From Streptomyces luteolus (GTDB taxonomy: Bacteria; Actinomycetota; Actinomycetes; Streptomycetales; Streptomycetaceae), in assembly GCF_029968015.1 (NCBI RefSeq), contig NZ_JASCIS010000029.1, forward strand, positions 32,205 through 96,204: 64,000 nucleotides of DNA. The letters are read 5' to 3'. Position 1 is the first letter of the stretch. Each line of letters begins with the position of its first letter. The position numbers and the translations under genes were made by a program. Shown here piece by piece: positions 25,621 through 33,276 of the stretch. Under the pieces are notes generated by a model. It saw only the letters and a list, made by a program, of their open reading frames with translations, had not been told where the DNA came from and did no database searches.

Positions 25621-26619
25621 TCACGGCAGCGGCCAGGCGTACGGGCCGGTTGGATCATCCAGCCAGGCCCATACGTCTGAGCCGCTCACCGTGACCCCGA
25701 ACCGTTCCCGCGCCGGTTTGCCCTCGCGCCGCCAGAGCGCGAGGGCCTCGTGCGGGTCGAGCACGTCCCGGGTCAGCGTCAGCAGGAAGCGGAACAGCTC
25801 GCTGTGCAGCGCCCGCCGCGGCAGCCCGCCGGTGAGCCGCATCCGGTCCTCCTCGCGGGCCCCGCCGCGCAGCGGCACGAAGTACGCGGGCATGTGCAGG
25901 AACCGCCCCTCCGCGTGCTCCCCGTCCTGCACGTCGAGCAGGATCAGGCCCGTGGCCATCGGCGCCAGGATCCGCGCCCCCGGCCCGCACTGCGCGAGCC
26001 ACGCCCGCGGCACCGTCTCCAGAGCGCAGGTCGCGATGATCCGGTCGTACGGGGCGTGCTCCGGGCAGCCGCGCGCTCCGTCCCCGGTGACCACCCTCGG
26101 GCGCAGGCCCGCCGCCGCGAGGTGCCGACGGGCGGACTCGGTGATCTCCGGGTCCAGATCGACCGTCGTGACCAGCGCGTCGCCGAGGCGATGGGCGAGC
26201 AGCGCCGCGTTGTAGCCCGTCCCGGCACCGATCTCCAGGACCGCGTCCCCGTCCCGTACGGCGAGGTCCGCGAGCATCTGCGCCATCAGGGAGGGCTGGC
26301 TGCTGGACGAGATCAGCTCGCCGTCGCGCACGCGCGTGGCCAGCGGCTCGTCCGCGTACGCCCCGCGCAGCCAGCGCTCCCGGCGGCCCGGATCGGGGTC
26401 CTCGCCCCACAGCCGCTCGTACCCCTCCGCCGTACCGACGTAGTAGTACGGCACGAACAGATGCCGCGGCACCTCCTCGAACGCCTCCCGCCAGGCCGGG
26501 TCGGAGTCGAATGCGCCACTCGCCTCGATCTCCCGCACCAGACCGGCCCGCGCCGCGGCCGCCCGCACGGCGTCGACGGCGGGCACGGCGGGCGTCTCCT
26601 GCGGCAGCTCGGCTCCCAT
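25621..26619 (-). CDS. PCMT-like SAM-dependent methyltransferase
   Basis: A 332-residue protein of the protein-L-isoaspartate O-methyltransferase superfamily. The N-terminal segment EVPRHLFVPYYYVGTAEGYE and GELISSSSQPSLMAQML are the family's substrate-loop motifs. Motif I is VLEIGAGTGYNAALL (about 130-144), then VTTVDLDPEI and YDRIIATCALE. The C-terminal 100 residues are an extension not found in classic PCMT. Repair of isoaspartyl proteins is the default inference; a specialised substrate is possible. It is divergent from the globin gene. The only other PCMT-type protein here is the lanthipeptide methyltransferase at 56377. Confidence 0.88.
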   Translation of the reverse strand: MGAELPQETPAVPAVDAVRAAAARAGLVREIEASGAFDSDPAWREAFEEVPRHLFVPYYYVGTAEGYERLWGEDPDPGRRERWLRGAYADEPLATRVRDGELISSSSQPSLMAQMLADLAVRDGDAVLEIGAGTGYNAALLAHRLGDALVTTVDLDPEITESARRHLAAAGLRPRVVTGDGARGCPEHAPYDRIIATCALETVPRAWLAQCGPGARILAPMATGLILLDVQDGEHAEGRFLHMPAYFVPLRGGAREEDRMRLTGGLPRRALHSELFRFLLTLTRDVLDPHEALALWRREGKPARERFGVTVSGSDVWAWLDDPTGPYAWPLP

Positions 26620-26732
26620 GTCCCCACTGTCCTGCGATATCCCCCCGGAGGCGAGACCCGGCGCAGGGACCTGACAGGGGAAGTCCTAGGCCTGGGGTCC
26701 TCGGTCGCCACGTCTGAGACGATGGTCGGGTG

Positions 26733-27131
26733 ATGGAGATTCCGCGCGGCACGCTTCAGGACGAGACGTTTTACGAGCAGGTCGGCGGCGAGGAGACCTT
26801 CCGGCGTCTGGTGCACCTCTTCTACCAGGGCGTCGCCGAGGACCCGCTGCTTCGGCCGATGTACCCGGAGGAGGATCTGGGCCCGGCGGAGGAGCGGCTC
26901 GCGCTCTTCCTTATGCAGTACTGGGGCGGCCCCCGCACGTACAGCGACAACCGCGGCCACCCCCGCCTGCGCATGCGGCACGCCCCGTTCACCGTGGACC
27001 AGGCCGCGCACGACGCCTGGCTGAAGCACATGCGGGTGGCGGTCGAGGAGCTGAACCTCTCCGAGGAGCACGAGCACACGCTCTGGAACTACCTGACCTA
27101 CGCCGCGGCCTCGATGGTCAACACGGCATAA
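26733..27131 (+). CDS. glbO: Group II truncated haemoglobin
   Basis: A 132-residue haem protein of the trHbO type, binding O2 and probably protecting against oxidative or nitrosative stress. Visible are the helix-B aromatic pair in RLVHLFYQGV, the GGPRTYSDNRGHP E-helix region, the proximal-His segment RMRHAPF, and the Trp of AHDAWLKHM (position G8, diagnostic for group II). Length fits the family. I choose ATG 26733; GTG 26730 directly before it is equivalent. It is divergent from the methyltransferase and followed by repeat sequence. The symbol follows family usage. Confidence 0.93.
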   Translation: MEIPRGTLQDETFYEQVGGEETFRRLVHLFYQGVAEDPLLRPMYPEEDLGPAEERLALFLMQYWGGPRTYSDNRGHPRLRMRHAPFTVDQAAHDAWLKHMRVAVEELNLSEEHEHTLWNYLTYAAASMVNTA

Positions 27132-27133
27132 AA

Positions 27134-27215
27134 CAGCCCGTCCGGCGTTTGAGGACAAGCCCGAAGGGCGATTAGCGGGGTCTGGGGCGGCAGCCCCAGC
27201 TCCCAAGCCCCGTAC
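27134..27215. repeat. Partial copy of the intergenic repeat (interior block only)
   Basis: The block starting CAGCCCGTCCGGCGTTTGAG matches 1632-1651 and continues with similar G/C palindromes (GGGGCGGCAGCCCC). The outer 30-bp arms of copies 1 and 2 are missing here. It sits between convergent genes and may terminate both. Confidence 0.7.
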
Positions 27216-27242
27216 CAGGGCGCGGTACGGACAACGTAAGGG

Positions 27243-27920
27243 CTAGGCGGGCGTCACACTCAGCGCGCCGACTCCCGCCCTGCGCACGGCGATCGAGCCG
27301 TACGGCGTACGCAACCGCAGCCACGCGCCCGAGGCGAGCAGCGTGGGCCCGCTCTCCGGTCCCGCCGTGAAGCCCCCGGGGCGGAGAAAGCCGAGCGCCT
27401 GCGCGGCGTGCGCGGCCCGGACCGGCAGTTCGGTGTCGCCGACCGGCCGCGACCAGATCTCCCGGCCGATCCGGTCCAGCTCGGCGCGGGTGCGCTTCTC
27501 CGGGTCCAACTCCTCGGTACGCGCCCGGAATTCACCGACCGCGACGCCCACGGCCCGACGCACCGCGTCGAGTCCGGGCAGCCCGGGAAGCTGCTGCCAG
27601 CCGCCGCGCGGGGGCAGCACACCGGCCCACGGCGGCCCGGTGACGGCCTCGGGCACGGCGGCCGTACCCGCCGACTCGTCGATCCCTTCGAGGAGTTCAC
27701 CCGCCGAAACGGTCACATCGAGCGCGGTCGGCTCCGCGAGCCGGGCCGCGCGGATGGCGAGCACCTCGAAGGACGGCGGCCGCCCGAACACGGCGAGCGC
27801 CCCGCCGCCGGCCTGCAGCCGCACGGCCGCGGCCTTATCGTAGTGGATGAGCCGGGCCAGGAAGGCGGCCAGGTCGGCCGCCTCCCCGGCGTCGGCGAAA
27901 CGCAACGGCGCGGCCGTCAT
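27243..27920 (-). CDS. Conserved hypothetical protein, coupled to the thioesterase gene
   Basis: A 225-residue cytoplasmic protein of unknown function. The start is the ATG at 27918-27920, overlapping the thioesterase stop (ATGA), so the two are translated together; the longer open frame beyond it is a shadow of the thioesterase. It begins MTAAPLRFADAGEAADLAAFL, and contains RLIHYDKAAAVRLQAGGGAL, PPWAGVLPPRGGWQ and a beta-rich C-terminus. No catalytic motif, membrane helix or signal is visible. The tight link suggests a role with acyl-CoA metabolism, but that is only context. Confidence 0.8.
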   Translation of the reverse strand: MTAAPLRFADAGEAADLAAFLARLIHYDKAAAVRLQAGGGALAVFGRPPSFEVLAIRAARLAEPTALDVTVSAGELLEGIDESAGTAAVPEAVTGPPWAGVLPPRGGWQQLPGLPGLDAVRRAVGVAVGEFRARTEELDPEKRTRAELDRIGREIWSRPVGDTELPVRAAHAAQALGFLRPGGFTAGPESGPTLLASGAWLRLRTPYGSIAVRRAGVGALSVTPA

Positions 27921-28348
27921 GCGGCAAGCGCCCCCGGAGCCGAGTCGTCCATGTACTCCAGGAGGTAGGACTTCTCCTCCGCGCTGATCCGCCGCGGCCG
28001 CTGCGCCTCCAGGTCGAAGGGCACCACGATCGTCGAGGCCCGGACATACACCTGGTCCGGGTCCTTCACCTCGTACGCGATCGTGAGCGAGGCCGCGCCG
28101 ATCTTCGTCACCCACGACTCGATGGTCACCGGCTCATGGCGGTGCACCAACGGCCGTACGTAGTCGATCTCGTGGCGCGCGACGACGGAGCCCCCGGAGA
28201 ACGAGGGCGATCCGTCGCCCGGCGCGAGCCGGAACATGAAGTCGATCCGCGCCTCTTCCAAGTACCGCAGGAAGACGACGTTGTTGACGTGCCCGAAGGC
28301 GTCCATGTCCGACCAGCGGAGGGGGCAGCTGTAGATGTGCCGAGCCAC
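27917..28348 (-). CDS. Acyl-CoA thioesterase, hot-dog fold (4HBT)
   Basis: A 143-residue thioesterase of the 4-hydroxybenzoyl-CoA type. The hallmark PLRWSDMDAFGHVNNVVFLR (residues about 8-27) carries the catalytic Asp. RHEIDYVRPL and the long central-helix strand pattern complete the hot-dog domain. The likely start is GTG 28346-28348 with GAGGCG upstream, since the in-frame extension before it lacks a ribosome site. It hydrolyses acyl-CoA esters; the acyl group is unknown. It follows ettA by seven bases, so the three leftward genes may form one transcript. Confidence 0.9.
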   Translation of the reverse strand: MARHIYSCPLRWSDMDAFGHVNNVVFLRYLEEARIDFMFRLAPGDGSPSFSGGSVVARHEIDYVRPLVHRHEPVTIESWVTKIGAASLTIAYEVKDPDQVYVRASTIVVPFDLEAQRPRRISAEEKSYLLEYMDDSAPGALAA

Positions 28349-28355
28349 TGGCGCC

Positions 28356-30020
28356 TCAGCCCCGGGTGAGCTTCTTGTAGGTGGCACGGTGCGGGCGCGC
28401 CGCGTCCGGACCGAGCCGCTCGATCTTGTTCTTCTCGTACGACTCGAAGTTGCCCTCGAACCAGAACCACCTGGAGTCGCCCTCGTACGCCAGGATGTGC
28501 GTCGCGACGCGGTCCAGGAACCAGCGGTCGTGGGAGACGACCACCGCGGCGCCCGGGAACTCGAGCAGCGCGTTCTCCAGGGAGGACAGGGTCTCGACGT
28601 CCAGGTCGTTGGTCGGCTCGTCGAGGAGCAGCAGGTTGCCGCCCTGCTTGAGGGTGAGCGCGAGGTTCAGGCGGTTGCGCTCACCGCCGGAGAGCACACC
28701 GGCGGGCTTCTGCTGGTCCGGGCCCTTGAAGCCGAAGGCCGAGACGTACGCACGCGACGGCATCTCGACCTGGCCGACGTTGATGTAGTCCAGCTCGTCC
28801 GAGACGACGGCCCACAGCGTCTTCTTCGGGTCGATGTTGCCGCGGGACTGGTCGACGTAGGAGATCTTGACCGTGTCGCCGACCTTGATCTCGCCGGAGT
28901 CGGGCGTCTCGAACCCCTGGATCATCTTGAACAGCGTGGTCTTGCCCGCGCCGTTCGGGCCGATGACGCCGACGATGCCGTTGCGCGGCAGCGTGAAGCT
29001 CAGGTTGTCGATGAGGAGCTTGTCGCCGAAGCCCTTGGTGAGGTTGTTGACCTCGACGACGACATTGCCCAGGCGCGGGCCCGGCGGGATCTGGATCTCC
29101 TCGAAGTCCAGCTTCCGCATCTTGTCCGCCTCGGCGGCCATCTCCTCGTAACGGGCAAGGCGCGCCTTGGACTTGGCCTGCCGGCCCTTGGCGTTGGACC
29201 GCACCCACTCGAGCTCTTCCTTGAGCCGCTTGGCGCGCTTGGCGTCCTTCTGGCCCTCGACCTTGAGACGGGTCTGCTTGGTCTCGAGGTACGTGGAGTA
29301 GTTGCCCTCGTAGCCGATGGCGCGGCCGCGGTCGAGCTCCAGGATCCAGCCCGCGACGTTGTCCAGGAAGTACCGGTCGTGGGTGATGGCGACGACGGTG
29401 CCGGCGTACTTGGCGAGGTGCGCCTCCAGCCACTGCACGGACTCGGCGTCCAGGTGGTTGGTGGGCTCGTCGAGGAGGAGCAGGTCGGGGGCTTCGAGGA
29501 GCAGCTTGCACAGGGCGACGCGGCGCTTCTCACCACCGGAGAGGTTGATGACCGGCCAGTCGCCGGGAGGGCAGCCGAGGGCGTCCATGGCCTGCTCGAG
29601 CTGGGCGTCGAGGTCCCAGGCGTTGGCGTGGTCGAGCTCCTCCTGGAGCTTGCCCATCTCCTCCATCAGCTCGTCGGTGTACTCGGTCGCCATCTGCTCG
29701 GCGATCTCGTTGAACCGGTCGAGCTTGCCCTTGGTCTCGGCGACGCCCTCCTGCACGTTCTCGAGGACGGTCTTCTCCTCGTTCAGCGGGGGCTCCTGCA
29801 GGAGGATGCCGACGCTGTAACCGGGCGAGAGGAACGCGTCACCGTTCGACGGCTGCTCCAGACCGGCCATGATCTTCAGAACGGTCGACTTACCGGCACC
29901 GTTCGGACCGACCACACCGATCTTCGCGCCGGGGAGGAAGCTCAGCGTGACGTCGTCAAGGATCACCTTGTCGCCGTGCGCCTTGCGCGTCTTGCGCATC
30001 GTGTAGATGTACTCAGCCAA
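28356..30020 (-). CDS. ettA: ABC-F protein EttA, energy-dependent translational throttle
   Basis: A 554-residue soluble ATPase with two ABC domains and no membrane helices, binding the ribosomal E site and coupling translation to the ATP/ADP ratio. The start is TTG (30018-30020), giving MAEYIYTMRKTRKAHGDKVI, the conserved EttA opening. Walker A motifs are GPNGAGKS (about 38-45) and a second GPNGAGKT. Signatures are LSGGEKRR and LSGGERNR, and Walker B motifs are LLLLDEPTNHLD and LLLLDEPTNDLD. The P-site tRNA-interaction linker (basic, about 240-320) lies between. Length matches the 555-residue E. coli protein. Confidence 0.95.
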   Translation of the reverse strand: MAEYIYTMRKTRKAHGDKVILDDVTLSFLPGAKIGVVGPNGAGKSTVLKIMAGLEQPSNGDAFLSPGYSVGILLQEPPLNEEKTVLENVQEGVAETKGKLDRFNEIAEQMATEYTDELMEEMGKLQEELDHANAWDLDAQLEQAMDALGCPPGDWPVINLSGGEKRRVALCKLLLEAPDLLLLDEPTNHLDAESVQWLEAHLAKYAGTVVAITHDRYFLDNVAGWILELDRGRAIGYEGNYSTYLETKQTRLKVEGQKDAKRAKRLKEELEWVRSNAKGRQAKSKARLARYEEMAAEADKMRKLDFEEIQIPPGPRLGNVVVEVNNLTKGFGDKLLIDNLSFTLPRNGIVGVIGPNGAGKTTLFKMIQGFETPDSGEIKVGDTVKISYVDQSRGNIDPKKTLWAVVSDELDYINVGQVEMPSRAYVSAFGFKGPDQQKPAGVLSGGERNRLNLALTLKQGGNLLLLDEPTNDLDVETLSSLENALLEFPGAAVVVSHDRWFLDRVATHILAYEGDSRWFWFEGNFESYEKNKIERLGPDAARPHRATYKKLTRG

Positions 30021-30159
30021 GAGAAACCGTCCGGCAGAACTGGAAGTGGGCAGATACACCCCATCTTGCCGTACGGCTGCCGCAGGAACGAAACCCATAT
30101 GGCGGATGGCCTCTGACCTGGCCGTTACTCGGCCACGATCACAGATGATCTGTCGACCC

Positions 30160-30786
30160 TCACTCCAGGGGCGAGGCCACCACTCGGAGCTGCTCGCTGT
30201 GGAGCCACGTGAAGGTGCGATCAGGTTCGAGGTGGGCGTCTCCCCAGTGGATGACGTGTATGCCGCCCTCTGGGTCGGCGGTGAAGAACAGACACACGAG
30301 CTTCGTGGAGGCACCCAGCGCCTCGAAGGTCTCGTGCAGCTTCTCGTACTCCTCGGTCGTGTACGCGTCGTCCAGAGGGAACAGGCCCTCCGCCTGATCC
30401 GGTCCATGGCTGAGGAACATCCGGCGGCGCGTGGGCGAAGCGTTGGCAGACAACCGCGCACGGTCGAGAGGCTTGGGGCGGTCGGCGTACTTGAACGGGA
30501 AGAGCGCGTGGTCCTTGATGACGGCGTACTCGTACCCGCGCACGTCCCGGACTGCTTCGTCCAGCTCCCGAGCCATGTCGGCCAGGTGCTCACGCACCGC
30601 CTCGGCCAAGGTCACTCCGTACGGGCTGCGCTTCTTCAACCTCGCGGTGAGATGAACCGCGTGTGCCCGCGAATGAGCCCTGGCCAGTTGGTTCGGTATC
30701 TCTCCGGCGAGCCTGCCGGCATGCCGCCCGAACCGCTGCACAGCCCAGTCCGACGGATCACCGTGCTTGCCACCCAGCACAGACAT
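30160..30786 (-). CDS. Hypothetical protein, 208 residues
   Basis: The start is ATG 30784-30786 with GAGGGGG six bases upstream; a GTG six codons earlier is less likely. The protein is mixed helical/beta with no membrane segment. The N-terminal third is basic (HAGRLAGEIPNQLARAHSRAHAVHL), the middle holds LAEAVREHLADMARELDEAV, and the C-terminus is beta-rich (GIHVIHWGDAHLEPDRTFTW). I do not recognise the family. It stands alone between ettA and the LAETG protein. Confidence 0.75.
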   Translation of the reverse strand: MSVLGGKHGDPSDWAVQRFGRHAGRLAGEIPNQLARAHSRAHAVHLTARLKKRSPYGVTLAEAVREHLADMARELDEAVRDVRGYEYAVIKDHALFPFKYADRPKPLDRARLSANASPTRRRMFLSHGPDQAEGLFPLDDAYTTEEYEKLHETFEALGASTKLVCLFFTADPEGGIHVIHWGDAHLEPDRTFTWLHSEQLRVVASPLE

Positions 30787-30962
30787 GCAGAGCCCCCTCA
30801 CCAAGTCGCACCGCCTCCGACCTGTGTGACACGCACACGAAGTGCCAACAAGGGGGCGATTCGGCCAGGCGACGCAAAGGGAACCTTGCGGTGACCAGGC
30901 TTACGTGTGAGGACTCCGAGGGCGCGGCCTGACACGTGCGCGAGCCCGGTACGCGAGAAGCG

Positions 30963-30997
30963 CAGCGGCCCCGTACGCGAGAGCGTCGGGGCCGCTG
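30963..30997 (-). terminator. Terminator of the LAETG surface-protein gene
   Basis: A 10-bp G/C stem (30963-30972 with 30988-30997) continues inward after one bulge with ACGC/GCGT around a GAGA tetraloop. It lies 23 bases beyond the stop codon at 31020. Confidence 0.8.
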
Positions 30998-31019
30998 TGC
31001 TCGGAGAGTCACATGGGCG

Positions 31020-32429
31020 CTACTCGCTCTCGCCCGCCCCGTCCTTCTTCTTGCGGAGCAGGAAGACCGCTCCGCCGCCGACGACGACGAGCACGATGGC
31101 TATGCCCGCGATCATCGGGGTGGCGTTGGAGCTGCCGGTCTCGGCCAGGTCCGGGCCGTCGTTCGCGCCAGTGCCGCCCGCGGAGGCCGGGCTGGGCCGC
31201 GGCGCAGGGGAGGCGCTGTCGCCGCCCGAGCTGCCCGCTGTCCGGCAGTCGAGCACGCCCTTGAAGCGCTTCTCGTAGCCGTTCGGGCCGGTGATCGTGA
31301 AGTCGTAGGCCTGGTCCTCCTGCAGCGGGATCGTGACCGTCTGCGCGTCACCGGCGGCGATCGTGTGCTTGGCGCCCATCAGCTCGAACGTGAACGGCTC
31401 GTCGCCCTTGTTCGCCGCGGTGATGTCCACGCCGCCCTTGGCGCAGTTCCGCTGCGCGGACAGCGCGGGTATCGCGCCCTTGTCGGCCCAGTGCGCCGTG
31501 GCCGTCGCGGACACGGTGGACTCGCTGGACCCGGCGAGGATCTGCGTCTGGCTCCTCGTCTCGGACGCGAAGGCCCGGCCGACGGGCACGGTGGTCGAGG
31601 CCTGCAGCGTCAGCGCGGCCGTCCCGGCAGGGGCGTCCTCGGGCACGTCGAAGTAGAGCTGGTGTCCGTTGGCGGCGGTGGTGCGGGGCTCGCCGTCCTT
31701 GCCCACGATGCGCACACCGCTGGCCGCGGCGTTCGCGGGCGGGGCCACGGTGACGCTCTGCGCGTTGGTCCGCACGGTGACGGGACCGATCCGCTCGCCG
31801 GACCTGCCCGACACGGCCGGCGGGTCCAGGCTCAGGGACGCCTTGGGTTCGGGCAGGTCGCGGGCGTTCTTCTGCAGGTAGTCGGCGAGCTTCTCGGCCT
31901 GCGGGTCGAGGGCCTCGACGTCGGCGTCGTCGGAGTAGCGCCAGATGGCGACCTGGGTGCCGGATGCCGCGGCCTGCTCGGTCAGGCCACGGGCACCGGC
32001 CTTCTTAGCGAGCGCCGCCAGGTCGTTCACCTGCGGGTAGGAGTTCTGCAGGATCCAACGGATCTTGCCCGCCTGCGGGTTGCCGTTCAGCGAGGTCGCG
32101 CTCCAGGGGGTCTCCTGGTATTTCGCGTCCTTCTGCGTCGGGTTGTGGACGTCGATGCAGTACGTCTGGAGCATGCCGCCGTCGTCCACGGCCATCTCGA
32201 AGAGCCCCGCGGCTATGCGCTGCTGCTCGCCGCCGTCACGTATGACGGCCTGGCCGTAGGTCTTCAGCCCGCCCAAGGTCGCGGTCGCACCACCCTGGTG
32301 CTGCGGGGCGTCGTCGGCGACAGCCGGGCTCGCGCCCAGGGTCGCGCCGGCCGCGACGAGACCGGACACGAGTGCCGCGACGGTGCGGCGAGCGGCACCG
32401 CGACGACGTACTGAGAACGAAGAAAACAC
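31020..32429 (-). CDS. Thioester-domain (TQXA) surface protein with LAETG sortase signal
   Basis: A 469-residue cell-wall protein. The start is GTG 32427-32429 with GGAGGGG six bases upstream. A signal peptide (RRRGAARRTVAALV... ASPAVADD) is cut near residue 38. The thioester domain has Cys91 in QTYCIDVHN and Gln159 in SGTQVAIW, the pair that forms the internal Cys-Gln bond in Gram-positive adhesins. Beta-rich Ig-like regions and a Ser/Pro/Ala stalk follow. The end is LAETG (428-432), a hydrophobic helix and RKKK, fitting class E sortases that use LAXTG in Streptomyces. It could attach covalently to host or hyphal surfaces. Monocistronic, with its own terminator. Confidence 0.92.
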   Translation of the reverse strand: MFSSFSVRRRGAARRTVAALVSGLVAAGATLGASPAVADDAPQHQGGATATLGGLKTYGQAVIRDGGEQQRIAAGLFEMAVDDGGMLQTYCIDVHNPTQKDAKYQETPWSATSLNGNPQAGKIRWILQNSYPQVNDLAALAKKAGARGLTEQAAASGTQVAIWRYSDDADVEALDPQAEKLADYLQKNARDLPEPKASLSLDPPAVSGRSGERIGPVTVRTNAQSVTVAPPANAAASGVRIVGKDGEPRTTAANGHQLYFDVPEDAPAGTAALTLQASTTVPVGRAFASETRSQTQILAGSSESTVSATATAHWADKGAIPALSAQRNCAKGGVDITAANKGDEPFTFELMGAKHTIAAGDAQTVTIPLQEDQAYDFTITGPNGYEKRFKGVLDCRTAGSSGGDSASPAPRPSPASAGGTGANDGPDLAETGSSNATPMIAGIAIVLVVVGGGAVFLLRKKKDGAGESE

Positions 32430-32568
32430 TGAATTCCCCTCCGGGCGGGACCCGTTCACATGGGGGGTCATGGGGGGTTCGGTCCCGCCAGCAGCATCAA
32501 CTGCCCCGTGAGTTACGTCCGGCATCCTATGAAGCCGCGCGCCACGCATATCCCTGTCATGCCATCCG

Positions 32569-32595
32569 ATAACCGTTCCGACTCGGAATCGTTAT
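32569..32595. promoter_or_regulatory. 13-bp imperfect inverted repeat upstream of the surface-protein gene
   Basis: ATAACCGTTCCGA (32569-32581) and TCGGAATCGTTAT (32583-32595) are complementary at 11 of 13 positions around one central base. It lies 140 bases before the surface-protein start and 54 bases after the ssb stop on the same strand, so it may be an operator or an A/T-flanked terminator. No regulator is identified. Confidence 0.45.
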
Positions 32596-32648
32596 CGCCG
32601 GATACGACTGTGACCTGCCCTAATCGACAAATCACCTCCCAGATCGCC

Positions 32649-33152
32649 CTACGTGGCGGGCTCCGGCTCCCGCGCCGCCGCGGGCACGGGCGCGGGCGCG
32701 GGAAGTTCGAACTGCGGCTCGTCCGGAGAGAGTTGGGCCGCTGATTCGCCACGCTCGGCAGCGCCTTGACGCTCCATCAGCGGGTCCGCCGACGCCCTGC
32801 TCGTACGCCGGAACGCGGACGTTCCGCGGGCCAGGTCGTGCCCGACGGCGTACGCCTCGATGTCCGCCGATGTCCACGACTGTCCGCCGCGCTCCTCGCT
32901 GCGCACCTTCAACCGGCCGCGCACCAGGAGCGGTTCACCGACGGAGACCGAGGAGGCCACATTCGCCGCGAGCGAGCGCCAGGCCCACACGGTGAAGAAG
33001 TTGGTGTGCCCGTCCTTCCAGCCCTGCGCCGCACGGTCGAAGAACCGGGAGGTCACGGCTAGGCGGAAGCGCACCACCGGGCCGTTCTGCGTCTCCCGGA
33101 AGACCGGCTTCGTCGCGACGTTCCCCACGACCGTCACCATCGTCTCGTTCAT
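32649..33152 (-). CDS. ssb: Single-stranded DNA-binding protein, SsbB-like
   Basis: A 167-residue OB-fold SSB. The start at ATG 33150-33152 gives MNETMVTVVGNVATKPV. The OB core is residues 4-110 (FRLAVTSRFFDR, HTNFFTVWAWRSLAANV, VGEPLLVRGRLKVR, SADIEAYAVGHDLARGT). The C-terminal tail is Pro/Ala/Glu-rich and ends EPAT, lacking the acidic DDDIPF tip through which housekeeping SSB binds partners. That favours the second Streptomyces SSB (SsbB), linked to chromosome segregation in sporulation. Proximity to the dynamin pair, also sporulation proteins, agrees. Paralog assignment is inferred. Confidence 0.88.
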   Translation of the reverse strand: MNETMVTVVGNVATKPVFRETQNGPVVRFRLAVTSRFFDRAAQGWKDGHTNFFTVWAWRSLAANVASSVSVGEPLLVRGRLKVRSEERGGQSWTSADIEAYAVGHDLARGTSAFRRTSRASADPLMERQGAAERGESAAQLSPDEPQFELPAPAPVPAAAREPEPAT

Positions 33153-33276
33153 CTCGTCCCGTCCCCTCACCACATGCCTGCGGGCCCGTCCCGCAGGTGC
33201 CGCGGAGACCGACCGGCGATCCGCCGCGACGACCTCAGACTGCTACCTGCGAGACGAGCCCGCTCCGGCCTGTGGA

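Noticed and set aside
30021..30593. N-terminal extension of EttA
   Set aside because: EttA proteins begin MAEYIYTMRK, which matches the TTG at 30020; the extension is antisense to the hypothetical gene.
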